A stretch of DNA of 64,000 bases from Bacteroidota bacterium (GTDB lineage Bacteria > Bacteroidota > Bacteroidia > UBA4408), in NCBI GenBank assembly GCA_016721765.1, contig JADKHO010000004.1, forward strand, positions 62,001 to 126,000, in the 5' to 3' direction. Each line of letters starts with the position of its first letter. Positions within the stretch are counted from its first letter, which is position 1. The notes under the pieces were generated by a model. That model searched no databases. It worked only from the letters and a program-made list of their open reading frames with translations, and was not told where the DNA came from. A program made the translations under genes and the position numbers. Of the stretch, positions 1 through 7,467 are shown one piece after another.

Positions 1-2
1 CC

Positions 3-71
3 AAAACAGAACTCTGGTTAGAGGTTACTTATAATGGAAAATTAACAAAGGTTCATTTTAGAAGTGCCTAA
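3..71 (+). CDS. C-terminal end of a cassette gene cut by the window edge
   Basis: An open frame runs from the window edge to a TAA at 69-71 and encodes about 22 residues. The first attC-like repeat starts 67 bases after the stop, in the same gene-then-repeat order as every later cassette. I therefore take it as the 3' end of the preceding cassette's gene. The fragment is too short to suggest a function. Confidence 0.4.
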   Translation, partial: KTELWLEVTYNGKLTKVHFRSA

Positions 72-137
72 CTAAATTTTGAAGGACACTTAAAGCCTCC
101 ATTATACTTTAACCTTTCCCTCCGAAACAAAAACCTC

Positions 138-345
138 ATATAACAGCTTGCAAGCGTGATGTCTTATTTTGGGCGGACAGAAGGTTTATTAACTTTGAAG
201 CTCGATTGAAGTTCTTGCAAGAAAAATATTGCAATATGATTTTCGGTAAATAATTTTTTTAATTTTATTGCAATATTTTTAACGAAACGACAGTGCTTCG
301 AAGGCCCAAAATAAAACACCACGCCTGCAAGCAAAACGTTATAAG
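138..345 (+). repeat. attC-like site 1 (integron recombination site)
   Basis: The site starts with R'' TATAAC-AGC at 139-147 and ends with R' GTTATAAG at 338-345. The outer arms (GCTTGCAAGCGTG..GTCTTATTTTGGGC and its near complement ending GCCTGCAAGC) pair over about 28 bp. A second stem inside it is formed by AATATTGCAATA and its complement. The inner part is highly similar to sites 2, 3, 5 and 6. This matches the attC plan R''-L''-loop-L'-R'. The site closes the preceding cassette, and its last bases begin the vapBC-like cassette. Confidence 0.72.
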
Positions 346-416
346 TAAGCGGCATTTTCGTTCCAAAATTATATAGTACTGTTTGCAGTGTCGTGACATT
401 TTTATAAATTTACAGC

Positions 417-620
417 ATGACAAACACATCCTTAAAAATAGAAATCAACTCACTTCCAAAGTCGCTTCGGGACGAAGTGGCTGATTTTGTTGCGTTTCTC
501 AAAAACAAGAGTAAAGCAAAATCATCAGTCAAACAGCGAGAATTTGGTTTTGCAAAAGGAAAAATTCAGCTTTCTAAAGACTTTGATGAGCCATTAGACT
601 TGTTTAAAGATTACGTATAA
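417..620 (+). CDS. VapB-type antitoxin (DUF2281-like)
   Basis: A 67-residue protein that looks like the DUF2281 group of antitoxins paired with PIN-domain toxins. The N-terminal half (SLPKSLRDEVADFVAFLKNK) is the short helical DNA-binding or dimerising part. The C-terminal half (FGFAKGKIQLSKDFDEPLDLF) is the usual toxin-neutralising tail. Its TAA shares one base with the toxin ATG (TAATG), so the two are translationally coupled. The pair makes up the first complete cassette. Toxin-antitoxin pairs are common stabilising cargo of large integron arrays. The family call is by motif; its cognate role is inferred from the overlap. Confidence 0.8.
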   Translation: MTNTSLKIEINSLPKSLRDEVADFVAFLKNKSKAKSSVKQREFGFAKGKIQLSKDFDEPLDLFKDYV

Positions 621-1006
621 TGGCTTTCTTGCTCGACACTCACGCTTTTCTTTGGTTTGTTTCTGGCGACAAACAGCTTCCTGAGACTGTCAAAGCTAAA
701 ATCATGGACATTAATGAACCATGTTTTTTGAGTGTAGCAAGTTTGTGGGAAATTACTATCAAAAAACAAATTGGTAAGTTGACACTTGACATTTCACTCG
801 AAGAATTATTTGAGTATGCAGAAAGAAATCAAATTGAGATAATTCAAATTACCTATGATCACTTTTTAACCCTTGAAAAATTACCAGGACATCACAATGA
901 TCCATTTGACAGGTTAATAGTTTCTCAAGCGATTGCTGAAAACTTAACACTTATATCGAAAGACAAAGGACTTAAAAAGTATAAGATTAAACAGCAGTGG
1001 ACATAG
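620..1006 (+). CDS. PIN-domain ribonuclease toxin, VapC family
   Basis: A 128-residue PIN-domain protein. Acidic metal-binding residues are visible in LLDTHAFLW near residue 6, in VASLWEI around residue 42 (Glu), and in NDPFDRLIVSQA around residues 92-96. A final aspartate lies in ISKDKGLKKY. This matches VapC toxins, which cleave tRNA or rRNA until bound by their antitoxin. The length is typical of the family. It follows the antitoxin with a one-base overlap, and attC-like site 2 begins 10 bases after the stop, as in a compact cassette. Confidence 0.88.
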   Translation: MAFLLDTHAFLWFVSGDKQLPETVKAKIMDINEPCFLSVASLWEITIKKQIGKLTLDISLEELFEYAERNQIEIIQITYDHFLTLEKLPGHHNDPFDRLIVSQAIAENLTLISKDKGLKKYKIKQQWT

Positions 1007-1015
1007 ATCCGCCTA

Positions 1016-1221
1016 CTTATAACAGCAGCTTAACGCAATGTCTTATTTTGGGCAGACAGAAGGTTTAATAACTGATTACCTCGCTCCAAGTTCCTGCTAC
1101 AAAATATTGCAACATATTTTTCGGTAAAATTTTGTTTATTTTGTTGCAATATTTTTAACGACAAGAAACTGCTACGAAAGCCCAAAATAAAACACTGCGT
1201 TAAGCCGCAAAACGTTATAAG
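1016..1221 (+). repeat. attC-like site 2
   Basis: R'' CTTATAAC at 1016-1023 and R' GTTATAAG at 1214-1221 are exact complements. The L'' arm AGCTTAACGCA pairs with L' TGCGTTAAGC, and the stem runs on through TATTTTGGGC/GCCCAAAATA. The preceding cassette starts GTTATAAGTAAGCGG (338-352) and ends CCGCCTACTTATAAC (1009-1023), complementary at 14 of 15 positions. That is the signature of a cassette excised as a circle. Confidence 0.75.
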
Positions 1222-1227
1222 CAACCA

Positions 1228-1869
1228 ATGTCAAAAATTCGTTTATTCATTTTGAAACTATTAATTTGCTCGATAATACAACTTGTGACCATTTTGGTAA
1301 CGTATGGACAAATAAGCGAAGACGACTCAACCATTTTGTTGAAAGCATTCAGACAAGTTACCCTAAGAGACCAAATAGTTTATACGAATAAATTTACTCC
1401 TGAAAGTTATTTCGCGGACATGCTGAAAGGGAGAATTGAAAAAGGAATTATCACCGAAAACTCGAAGGACCCAAAATCCAAATCAATAACTCTGACATCT
1501 GAAGAACAAAAATATTTGCTTGGTCAACTTAAGCAACAGATAACTTGGGCCGACAATCTATTCTTGAACAGCAAACTTATTGACGCAGATAGTGTCTGGA
1601 CTTACTCAAGTCAAATGAGTACAAATCACATTTCAGCGGTTAACCAGGCAATACTACTTAAAGACACTTTAAGAATTATTGAATTAAAAAAACACAACCC
1701 CTTTGTGTTTACTTTCCTTAGACCAATATATTTAAGAGACAAGTCGATTTGTTTAATCACATTCATTGCATTATGTGGAAATTCTTGTGGAAGAAGTGAA
1801 ATGAGCTTTTACAAAAGAGAAAAAAATGACTGGAAGAAATGGATAGTAGTTTCAAATGGTCAGTTTTAG
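1228..1869 (+). CDS. Exported hypothetical cassette protein
   Basis: A 213-residue protein of unknown function. Residues 1-28 form a hydrophobic signal peptide or signal anchor (ILKLLICSIIQLVTILVTYG), which points to export. The remainder is mixed polar sequence with a conserved-looking C-terminal strand region (SICLITFIALCGNSCGRSEM) and a tail typical of small secreted Bacteroidota proteins. The ATG lies seven bases after the R' box of site 2, so its translation signals lie within or next to the recombination site. It is the only gene of its cassette. I recognise no family. Confidence 0.7.
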   Translation: MSKIRLFILKLLICSIIQLVTILVTYGQISEDDSTILLKAFRQVTLRDQIVYTNKFTPESYFADMLKGRIEKGIITENSKDPKSKSITLTSEEQKYLLGQLKQQITWADNLFLNSKLIDADSVWTYSSQMSTNHISAVNQAILLKDTLRIIELKKHNPFVFTFLRPIYLRDKSICLITFIALCGNSCGRSEMSFYKREKNDWKKWIVVSNGQF

Positions 1870-1916
1870 CATTGAACCGATTTTGCAAACCACACTTAAA
1901 GATCGATTAATTGGCA

Positions 1917-2122
1917 GCTTATAACAGCGGCTTAGCGCAATGTCTTATTTGGGGCGGACAGCAGGTTTAATAACAGATTACCTCGCTCAAAGTTCGTGCA
2001 GTAAAATATTGCAACATATTTTTCGGTAAAATTTTGTTTATTTGTTGCAATATTTTTGGCTGACAGACAGTGCGCCGAAAGCCCCAAATAAAACACTGCG
2101 TTAAGCCGCAAAACGTTGTGCG
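1917..2122 (+). repeat. attC-like site 3
   Basis: R'' GCTTATAAC at 1917-1925 and R' GTTGTGCG at 2115-2122. The outer stem is very strong: GCGGCTTAGCGCAATG and the segment up to GGGGC pair with GCCCC and the segment ending AAGCCGC. It is nearly identical to site 5. R'' complements the start of its own cassette (GTTATAAGC at 1214-1222), while R' belongs to the next cassette (ends CGCACAAC at 3091-3098). This is exactly the offset expected of an array. Confidence 0.76.
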
Positions 2123-2173
2123 TCATGCTTGCAGATGCAGAAAAATTGAGTAAAATTGAGAAACTAATAAAAA

Positions 2174-3058
2174 ATGGAAGAAAAAATAGACGATGAAGCT
2201 TTAGACAATTCAATGGAATCCCAAACAGAAAACCATTCGGAAGAAATTATTACTAAACAAAATATAGAAAATAATAAACCTTTACAAGAAAATACTAATA
2301 TGGAAGTTCATCATCACTCTCATTCATCACACGGAAAGAAAAACTGGAAATCTTATTTCTGGGAATTTTTAATGCTGTTTCTTGCTGTGTTCTGCGGGTT
2401 TCTTGCTGAGTATAAATTGGAACATGTAATTGAAAATCAGCGGGAAGAAAAATATGCAGCTTCATTTTTAGAAGATATAAAGAAAGATACTGCATATCTC
2501 AGTAGGGAAATTCCGTACTGGAAAGACTTATTAAATCATATAGATACTGTAAGAGCAGAAATTGAAAAGCCTTACGGTAATAGAAATAACTTGAGTTTGT
2601 ATAAAAGTATGTCATACATGAGAACATATTCAAACTTTGAATATCACGACCGTACGATTGAACAACTTAAAAATGGAGGTAATTTCAGACTAATAAGAAA
2701 GTCCATAGTTGCTGATTCGATTATAGACTATGATGCTTCGATTAAAAGTATACTTAGAGATCAGGAGTCTCAGTCAAATGATATTTATCGCAACTTGAAC
2801 TACTTACAGGACAAGATTTTAAATTCAAAATATTCCAATATTGCTGTAAATAATCCAAAGAAGGCTGACTCCTTATTTAAAAATAATCCAAATGCTTTTA
2901 TTATTTCTGCTCAAAAAGAAAGTGAATTATTCGAATATTATAACAGACTTGAGTTTTACCAACGGATGACTACTTACAGGGTTGGTTCATTGAATAGAAT
3001 AAATAGAAGAGCTACGAATCTTATAAAACTCATAGAAACGGAATATCACTTAAATTGA
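2174..3058 (+). CDS. Membrane-anchored hypothetical with KNWKSYFWEF motif
   Basis: A 294-residue protein with an acidic, low-complexity N terminus, a His-rich patch (HHHSHSSHGKK) near residue 46, and one transmembrane segment (FLMLFLAVFCGFLAEY) around residues 64-80. A long, probably coiled-coil region rich in Glu, Lys and Tyr follows. The block KNWKSYFWEFLMLFLAVFCG is familiar from uncharacterised single-pass proteins of Bacteroidota. Topology suggests a cytoplasmic N terminus and a mostly exported helical domain. It is the only gene of its cassette, between sites 3 and 4. No function can be assigned. Confidence 0.72.
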   Translation: MEEKIDDEALDNSMESQTENHSEEIITKQNIENNKPLQENTNMEVHHHSHSSHGKKNWKSYFWEFLMLFLAVFCGFLAEYKLEHVIENQREEKYAASFLEDIKKDTAYLSREIPYWKDLLNHIDTVRAEIEKPYGNRNNLSLYKSMSYMRTYSNFEYHDRTIEQLKNGGNFRLIRKSIVADSIIDYDASIKSILRDQESQSNDIYRNLNYLQDKILNSKYSNIAVNNPKKADSLFKNNPNAFIISAQKESELFEYYNRLEFYQRMTTYRVGSLNRINRRATNLIKLIETEYHLN

Positions 3059-3090
3059 AATTCCAACAAACATTAAACCTAAAGCACGAA

Positions 3091-3224
3091 CGCACAACAG
3101 CCGTTTGGCAAGATTGCGAATTTTGTGGTAAATTCACGTTTGCGTTCCGCAAGAAATATTATCTTAGTGGAAAATAAACGGTTACGAAGTTCGCAACCTC
3201 GCCAAGCGGCGGGACGTTATGTGT
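3091..3224 (+). repeat. attC-like site 4 (short, divergent)
   Basis: R'' CGCACAAC at 3091-3098 and R' GTTATGTG at 3216-3223. The L'' arm (GCCGTTTGGCAAGATTGCGAA) pairs with L' (TTCGCAACCTCGCCAAGCGGC) apart from small bulges. It is only about 134 bp and its loop is unrelated to sites 1-3, as expected of a cassette acquired from another source. R'' complements the start of its cassette (GTTGTGCG). Confidence 0.68.
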
Positions 3225-3230
3225 AATTTT

Positions 3231-4052
3231 ATGGAAAATTCAGATTTCATATTAAAATGGACAGAAGACTTGAAAGCTGAAAGGAATCTGTTAACTTTCA
3301 AGGAGGATGATTTACGCAGTGACTATTTCGGACTCACATATGACGTTGCATTAAATTTTTACAAAGGATTGATTTTATATGATTTTTCACACTTCATTAA
3401 CAAAGGGCTTATTTCATTTGATAAAAAAATATTTGATTATAAAAGTCACGTAGACAGAATTGCGGAAATCGTAAAGCACCCAATATTAACAGCTAGCCAC
3501 ATTAATTCTCTAAATAGACGCTTCACTATTGACAGTTGGTCTGTTTTTGAACTTTGTGTTACAAGCCTAAGTGCAGCGCTTGCAAGCCCTGAAGAGACTG
3601 AGAAGCTATTAAATCATCAATATAATGACATATTAAAGAAAATAAAATCCACTAAATTAACCGATAGTGAAAATTCAGATATTAAAAAACTTTTAGTTAA
3701 AGAACACTTGACACATGTGCCTATAACTCGTAAGACAGACTTGCTGTTTAAGAAATCTAAGGGTTACAGTCGAAATGAAAAAAATGATAAAGAGTTTCTG
3801 AAATTTCTAGGCAAGTTTAGGAACACTATGCATACGAATTATATTTATTATGGAAACGATTATGAATTCAAATATGGAGATGCACATTTTGTTTTTAAAA
3901 ACGAAAAAACAGTCGTATGGCTCGATCCGTTTCCTTCTACACCCAAACTCTTCTTTTACATTATTGGTAACTTGAAAGCGATTTGGAAAGAATTAATAAT
4001 TACAATTCCCTCTCCCGAGTTTATTCCATATCCTGACCTTTCTCAAGAGTGA
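3231..4052 (+). CDS. Helical HEPN-like hypothetical protein
   Basis: A largely alpha-helical protein of about 273 residues. The C-terminal third contains FRNTMHTN, resembling the LRNxxHHN-type element of HEPN-like proteins, though the spacing is shorter than the classic Rx4-6H ribonuclease motif. HEPN domains occur in toxins and defence proteins, so that is the best guess, made with low certainty. I place the start at the ATG at 3231. An in-frame ATG at 3219 lies inside the R' recombination box, where its sequence would change with every cassette exchange. It is the only gene of its cassette. Confidence 0.65.
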   Translation: MENSDFILKWTEDLKAERNLLTFKEDDLRSDYFGLTYDVALNFYKGLILYDFSHFINKGLISFDKKIFDYKSHVDRIAEIVKHPILTASHINSLNRRFTIDSWSVFELCVTSLSAALASPEETEKLLNHQYNDILKKIKSTKLTDSENSDIKKLLVKEHLTHVPITRKTDLLFKKSKGYSRNEKNDKEFLKFLGKFRNTMHTNYIYYGNDYEFKYGDAHFVFKNEKTVVWLDPFPSTPKLFFYIIGNLKAIWKELIITIPSPEFIPYPDLSQE

Positions 4053-4064
4053 CGTTATAAAACT

Positions 4065-4270
4065 ACACATAACAGCGGCTTAGCGCAATGTCTTATTTGG
4101 GGCGGACAGAAGGTTTATTAACAGTGAAGCTCGATTGAAGTTCCTGCTACAAAATATTGCAACATATTTTTCGGTAAAATTTTGTTTATTTGTTGCAATA
4201 TTTTTGGCTGACGGACAGTGCGTCGAAAGCCCCAAATAAAACACTGCGTTAAGCCGCAAAACGTTAGCAG
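4065..4270 (+). repeat. attC-like site 5
   Basis: R'' ACACATAAC at 4065-4073 and R' GTTAGCAG at 4263-4270, with an outer stem nearly identical to site 3. R'' complements its own cassette start (GTTATGTGT at 3216-3224). A second R'-like GTTATAA lies just upstream at 4054, perhaps a scar of an older junction. Confidence 0.75.
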
Positions 4271-4661
4271 CAAAGGGTTCTAACGTTTTTAGAAATATTT
4301 TCCGGTTGACGATTTTTCAGTTATTTTCATAATCCCTTTGCTTTTGCAGTTTTTGTTTTTGTTTCTCCAAGCATTGCGTGACGATTAGAACTTGACAAGC
4401 ACTATTTGACTTTTAGAACTTGTACGAATTTGCGTAGACCCACACTTGACGTTGGACTCGAAAACTTTTTCTTGTTTGTGTTTGCTTGGTTTAGTTGCGT
4501 GACTCCCACAGTTGACGTTTGACTTTGAAAGTATTACTAGGCTAAACTTAGCGTTGTACTTGACGTGTAGAAGTTCTAAAACTTTGTGTGACAACCATAA
4601 CTTGACGATTACTGTTGAAAGTTGGACTGCAAAAGCGCTGTATGCGTGGCGTGAACCCTCA
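4271..4661 (+). other. Cassette without a convincing gene; degenerate TTGAC repeats
   Basis: A complete cassette by its ends: it begins GTTAGCAGCAAAGGGTT and ends AACCCTCAGCTGCTAAC, which are complementary. It has no credible ORF; the small frames on either strand run out into the flanking repeats. The middle carries a degenerate repeat with GTGAC followed by a few bases, then ACTTGACG or AGTTGACG, at about 4378-4398, 4436-4452, 4500-4518 and 4589-4606, plus related TTGAC copies between them. ORF-less cassettes are known from integrons and may carry promoters or small RNAs. No function is claimed here. Confidence 0.5.
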
Positions 4662-4857
4662 GCTGCTAACAGCGGCTACCAGATATATTTTTTTTGGGCG
4701 GACTGAAGGTTTAATAACTGTGAAGCTCGATTGAAGTTCGTGCAAAAAAATATTGCAATATATTTTTCGGTAAGTAATTTTTTTATCTTTATTGCAATAT
4801 TTTTAGCGGACAGACAGTGCTTCGAAAGCCCAAAACAAAATCCATCTGGTAGCCGCA
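4662..4857 (+). repeat. attC-like site 6, interrupted by the IS110 element
   Basis: R'' GCTGCTAAC at 4662-4670 leads into AGCGGCTACCAGAT, which pairs with L' ATCTGGTAGCCGC at 4844-4856. The expected spacer and R' are missing here. They reappear after the insertion as GCAAATCGTTACC at 6115-6127. Joining the two flanks restores an ordinary attC right end, AGCCGC-AAATC-GTTACC. The loop resembles site 1. Confidence 0.72.
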
Positions 4858-4893
4858 TTCCAAGATCAAAAACAAGTTTTTTCGCAATTATTT

Positions 4894-5907
4894 TTAAGCA
4901 GCGAATTTATTTATCTCCACATAGGGTGTTCCCCGTTTAACTGTTGCAAATACTCTGGATACAATTTTGTTCCTGATAATATTTAGTACTACCATCTTTG
5001 GCTTTCCTTCTTCCACTCTTTTTTGATAATAAATCTTAAGTTCTGAATCATGTTGTATTGCACTTATTGCTGACATAGATAATAAACTTTTCATCTTTAT
5101 ATCGCTAATTGCATGAATGCGTTTTCTTCCATGTATACTTGTTCCGGATTGGAAGGGATATGGAACCAATCCACAGTAGGCCGAAAACTGTCGCCATTCT
5201 TCAAACCTTGTATAGTTATGCGTATGCAAAAGCATTTGTATTGCCAGGATTCGACCCACTCCTTTTACGCTCTTGGTCAGTTTGTAATTGCTTTTCATTT
5301 TGGGTTCGCTTGCTATCAATTCCTCCATCGCTTTTTCTATTTTCTGTATTTGCTGTTCAAGTTGTTTTATAGATTGCCTAACAGCCTTCAAACCGATATC
5401 TCCAGTGATTTTTTCAAGAGTTACCAATAAGCCCTTTTCTAAATTTTTAAGTGAAGTGCTTTGTTTCACAAATTGCTCCCGCACACTCATAAGTCTTTGC
5501 AGTTCCAGTAAACTTATAGGAAGTGGAACTGATGCCTTTAACTCCTCCCTTCTTAACCAGGCAAATCTTGCAATCTCATAGGAATCTGTTTTGTCTGTCT
5601 TGCCCCTTTTAAATCCCATAGACCGTTTTATTTCTATCGGATTAATACAGCAGTAATACATCCCATGATCATGTAAATATTGACTGAGTAAAAGACAATA
5701 CCAGCCGGTATGCTCAAAGCAATAAATTAAATCAGTTAAACTATGCTGTTCCGACTTAACCCATTTTTGCATCTCTAAAAAGCCCTTGGCCGTATTTGAA
5801 AATTGACGATGATTCTTTTTGTTGTAAAGAAATACATCTAGCGTTAGTTTTGAAACATCAATACCAACACTTTCTACAAACCGTTTTACTTCTTTAATTT
5901 TTTCCAT
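4894..5907 (-). CDS. IS110-family transposase (DEDD recombinase)
   Basis: A 337-residue transposase of full family length. The N-terminal RuvC-like DEDD domain shows GIDVSK (Asp17), the glutamate in YCFEHTGWY, and the aspartates in KTDKTDSYEIARF. A coiled-coil linker follows (SIKQLEQQIQKIEKAMEEL). The C-terminal Transposase_20 domain has SVKGVGRILA, then FSAYCGLVPYPFQSGTSIHG, in which the serine of SGTSIHG is the expected nucleophile. IS110 enzymes recombine donor and target under guidance of a bridge RNA. The gene is intact, so the element may still be active. Start is the ATG at 5907. Confidence 0.93.
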   Translation of the reverse strand: MEKIKEVKRFVESVGIDVSKLTLDVFLYNKKNHRQFSNTAKGFLEMQKWVKSEQHSLTDLIYCFEHTGWYCLLLSQYLHDHGMYYCCINPIEIKRSMGFKRGKTDKTDSYEIARFAWLRREELKASVPLPISLLELQRLMSVREQFVKQSTSLKNLEKGLLVTLEKITGDIGLKAVRQSIKQLEQQIQKIEKAMEELIASEPKMKSNYKLTKSVKGVGRILAIQMLLHTHNYTRFEEWRQFSAYCGLVPYPFQSGTSIHGRKRIHAISDIKMKSLLSMSAISAIQHDSELKIYYQKRVEEGKPKMVVLNIIRNKIVSRVFATVKRGTPYVEINKFAA

Positions 5908-5924
5908 AATTTCGTTTTTAACAT

Positions 5925-6108
5925 GAATAAAAAACTTATTGTGCGATTGCCTTTAGCAGGCCTTGAAGCCTATCATTCCAATGGCTCTGACAAGTCTGAT
6001 GAAAGGAAACGGGACTAATGCGGCTATTAGATCTTCGAACCTACAAAACGTTTTAGTTCACCCGTTTCCTTTTCAGTTAATTTATTGTATATATATTTGA
6101 AATACAAA
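5925..6108 (-). ncRNA. Putative bridge RNA of the IS110 element
   Basis: The region lies upstream of the transposase and is transcribed with it (minus strand). A target loop is enclosed by an 11-bp stem (AAGGAAACGGG/CCCGTTTCCTT, ends at 6003 and 6071). Its 5' arm reads AACGTTTTG (plus 6044-6052), identical to the attC R' side. Its 3' arm reads TAGCCGCA (6019-6026), complementary to the attC L' side. An inner hairpin sits at about 6028-6043. A second loop has TTGGAATG (5974-5981), identical to the 3' terminus of the IS, and CTAAAGGCA (5948-5956), complementary to the other terminus, around an AGGC/GCCT hairpin. In both loops the 5' arm copies the left half and the 3' arm complements the right half, as in IS621. 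Exact RNA ends are unknown. Confidence 0.75.
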
Positions 6109-6165
6109 CTAAAGGCAAATCGTTACCGGTAATTTAGTAAAAACCCAAGAAAATATAAGTTAGAT

Positions 6166-7233
6166 ATGTCTAGAACAATTTCAACAATAATTCTTTTGTT
6201 TTTCGCTCAAATTACTTATGCTCAAATTTCTGGAATGTGGCATAACTCACAATATGATGTGCCTTTCACTGATTTTAGTATGAAATTGAAGGGGAATGTT
6301 AAAACCTGGACAATGACCCAATCAAACGGACAGTCTCGAACCATGACTTTTGACAAAAGTGGAAATTTAATCACAGACACTTATTCTGGAACCCGTCAAA
6401 CATTTATACCTCCAGATTTTACCTTGATTAAGCTAAAAGGCGACTTGGAGAAGCCGCATTCTACAAAAGAAAGTAAAGACACTTCTTGTATTTACAATGA
6501 CAAAATGCAACTAGTGGAAAGAGGAGGAAAAAATTCCTTTGAGAAAAATTTATTTGATAGCAGTGGTAAAATTATGATTCATCAAAAAGCATTCACATAT
6601 ACTGAAACAAGGGCATGGAACTCAGATGGACATCTTGAGCCTACCTACTCTTATACCATTAAACCAAGTATTTTGGCCTTCTTTAAATACAGTGCTCAGG
6701 GAAATTTAAAAGAAATTTCGTACTTTAATTCTGATCCTTTTGATAACCTCAGGATTGTTTATATCTATGATGAAAATAACAATATGATTGAAACAAAACG
6801 TTATGACCACCTTAATATTGAAGTTCACAACATGAAAGATAACTATATGGATACCATTATGAAATCAGCAGTTGACACTAATTTTTCAATTGAAGCTTTT
6901 TATCCTAAGTATTGGGGGGTCGGATTACCAGCTATTAACAAATGGAAGTATAATGATAAGGGACAAAAAATTGAATACGATGCTTATGGTTATAAACCTA
7001 ATGGAGGTACTGCCGTAATCAGCTTTATCAGCAAATGGGAATATGATGAAAAAGGGAAACTTAATAAAGAAATTCAATACGGTTTTATGACAAGTAGGAT
7101 GATTGAGCTTGATCATATTATTAGGATTATTGAGTTTGATCAAAATGGAAATGTGGTTAAAGAAAATCAATTGGGATATGCCGATATAAAAGATAAAATA
7201 TCCGAAATGAAAATTGAATATTATGAGAAATAA
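6166..7233 (+). CDS. Secreted protein with YD/RHS-like strand repeats
   Basis: A 355-residue protein with a clear signal peptide (TIILLFFAQITYAQ, cleavage near residue 20). The body holds repeated beta-hairpin units of the type fD.sGnli, YNDKGQKIEYDAYGY, WEYDEKGKLNKEIQYG and EFDQNGNVVKE. These resemble the YD/RHS-like repeats common in small exported Bacteroidota proteins. No catalytic domain is visible. It occupies the cassette downstream of the IS insertion. Its cassette ends do not complement each other (starts GTTACCGG, ends CGCATAAC), so the left boundary may be a hybrid. Confidence 0.68.
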   Translation: MSRTISTIILLFFAQITYAQISGMWHNSQYDVPFTDFSMKLKGNVKTWTMTQSNGQSRTMTFDKSGNLITDTYSGTRQTFIPPDFTLIKLKGDLEKPHSTKESKDTSCIYNDKMQLVERGGKNSFEKNLFDSSGKIMIHQKAFTYTETRAWNSDGHLEPTYSYTIKPSILAFFKYSAQGNLKEISYFNSDPFDNLRIVYIYDENNNMIETKRYDHLNIEVHNMKDNYMDTIMKSAVDTNFSIEAFYPKYWGVGLPAINKWKYNDKGQKIEYDAYGYKPNGGTAVISFISKWEYDEKGKLNKEIQYGFMTSRMIELDHIIRIIEFDQNGNVVKENQLGYADIKDKISEMKIEYYEK

Positions 7234-7237
7234 ACGA

Positions 7238-7371
7238 ACGCATAACAGCACCTACCCAGAAGGCGGGGTTTCGTGTTCCATAGACAGTTTTGTGTTTATG
7301 AAACATTAGTTTTTCAAATCAAGTTTTGTGGGAAAAGTCCCGCCCTTCGGGTAGCTGCAAACCGTTATTGG
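7238..7371 (+). repeat. attC-like site 7 (short)
   Basis: R'' ACGCATAAC at 7238-7246 and R' GTTATTGG at 7364-7371. L'' AGCACCTACCCAGAAGGCGGG pairs with L' CCCGCCCTTCGGGTAGCTGC. The loop is short and unrelated to sites 1-3. Confidence 0.68.
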
Positions 7372-7467
7372 TAATAAGGCAAAATGCATCGACAGGCTAA
7401 ACAATAAATATTTAAATTTGACCAACTACAATTACAACTTCAAAACAAACAATCAAAATCAAATAAC

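Larger units (their letters stand above)
4856..6117 (-). mobile_element. IS110-family insertion sequence inside an attC site
   Basis: About 1.26 kb: one transposase gene on the minus strand plus a non-coding region upstream of it. There are no terminal inverted repeats, as usual for the IS110 group. The bases GCA occur at both junctions (4855-4857 and 6115-6117), consistent with the short shared core at which these enzymes recombine. Insertion lies in the spacer between L' and R' of attC-like site 6. The IS1111-attC group is the known precedent for IS110-type elements that use attC sites as targets. The non-coding part is described as a separate bridge-RNA feature. Confidence 0.85.

Noticed and set aside
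4385..4706. Small ORFs on both strands in the ORF-less cassette
   Set aside because: They run into the attC repeats, overlap each other and owe their openness to the TTGAC repeats.
138..4857. The long inverted repeats as a MITE family
   Set aside because: Divergent repeats (sites 4, 7, 8) keep only the end boxes and the stem plan. Cassette ends are complementary and all genes face one way, none of which a MITE would produce.
164..4858. Similar minus-strand ORFs of about 60 residues inside attC-like sites 1, 2, 3 and 6
   Set aside because: They resemble each other only because the underlying repeat is conserved as DNA. They have no start signals and change length with each site.
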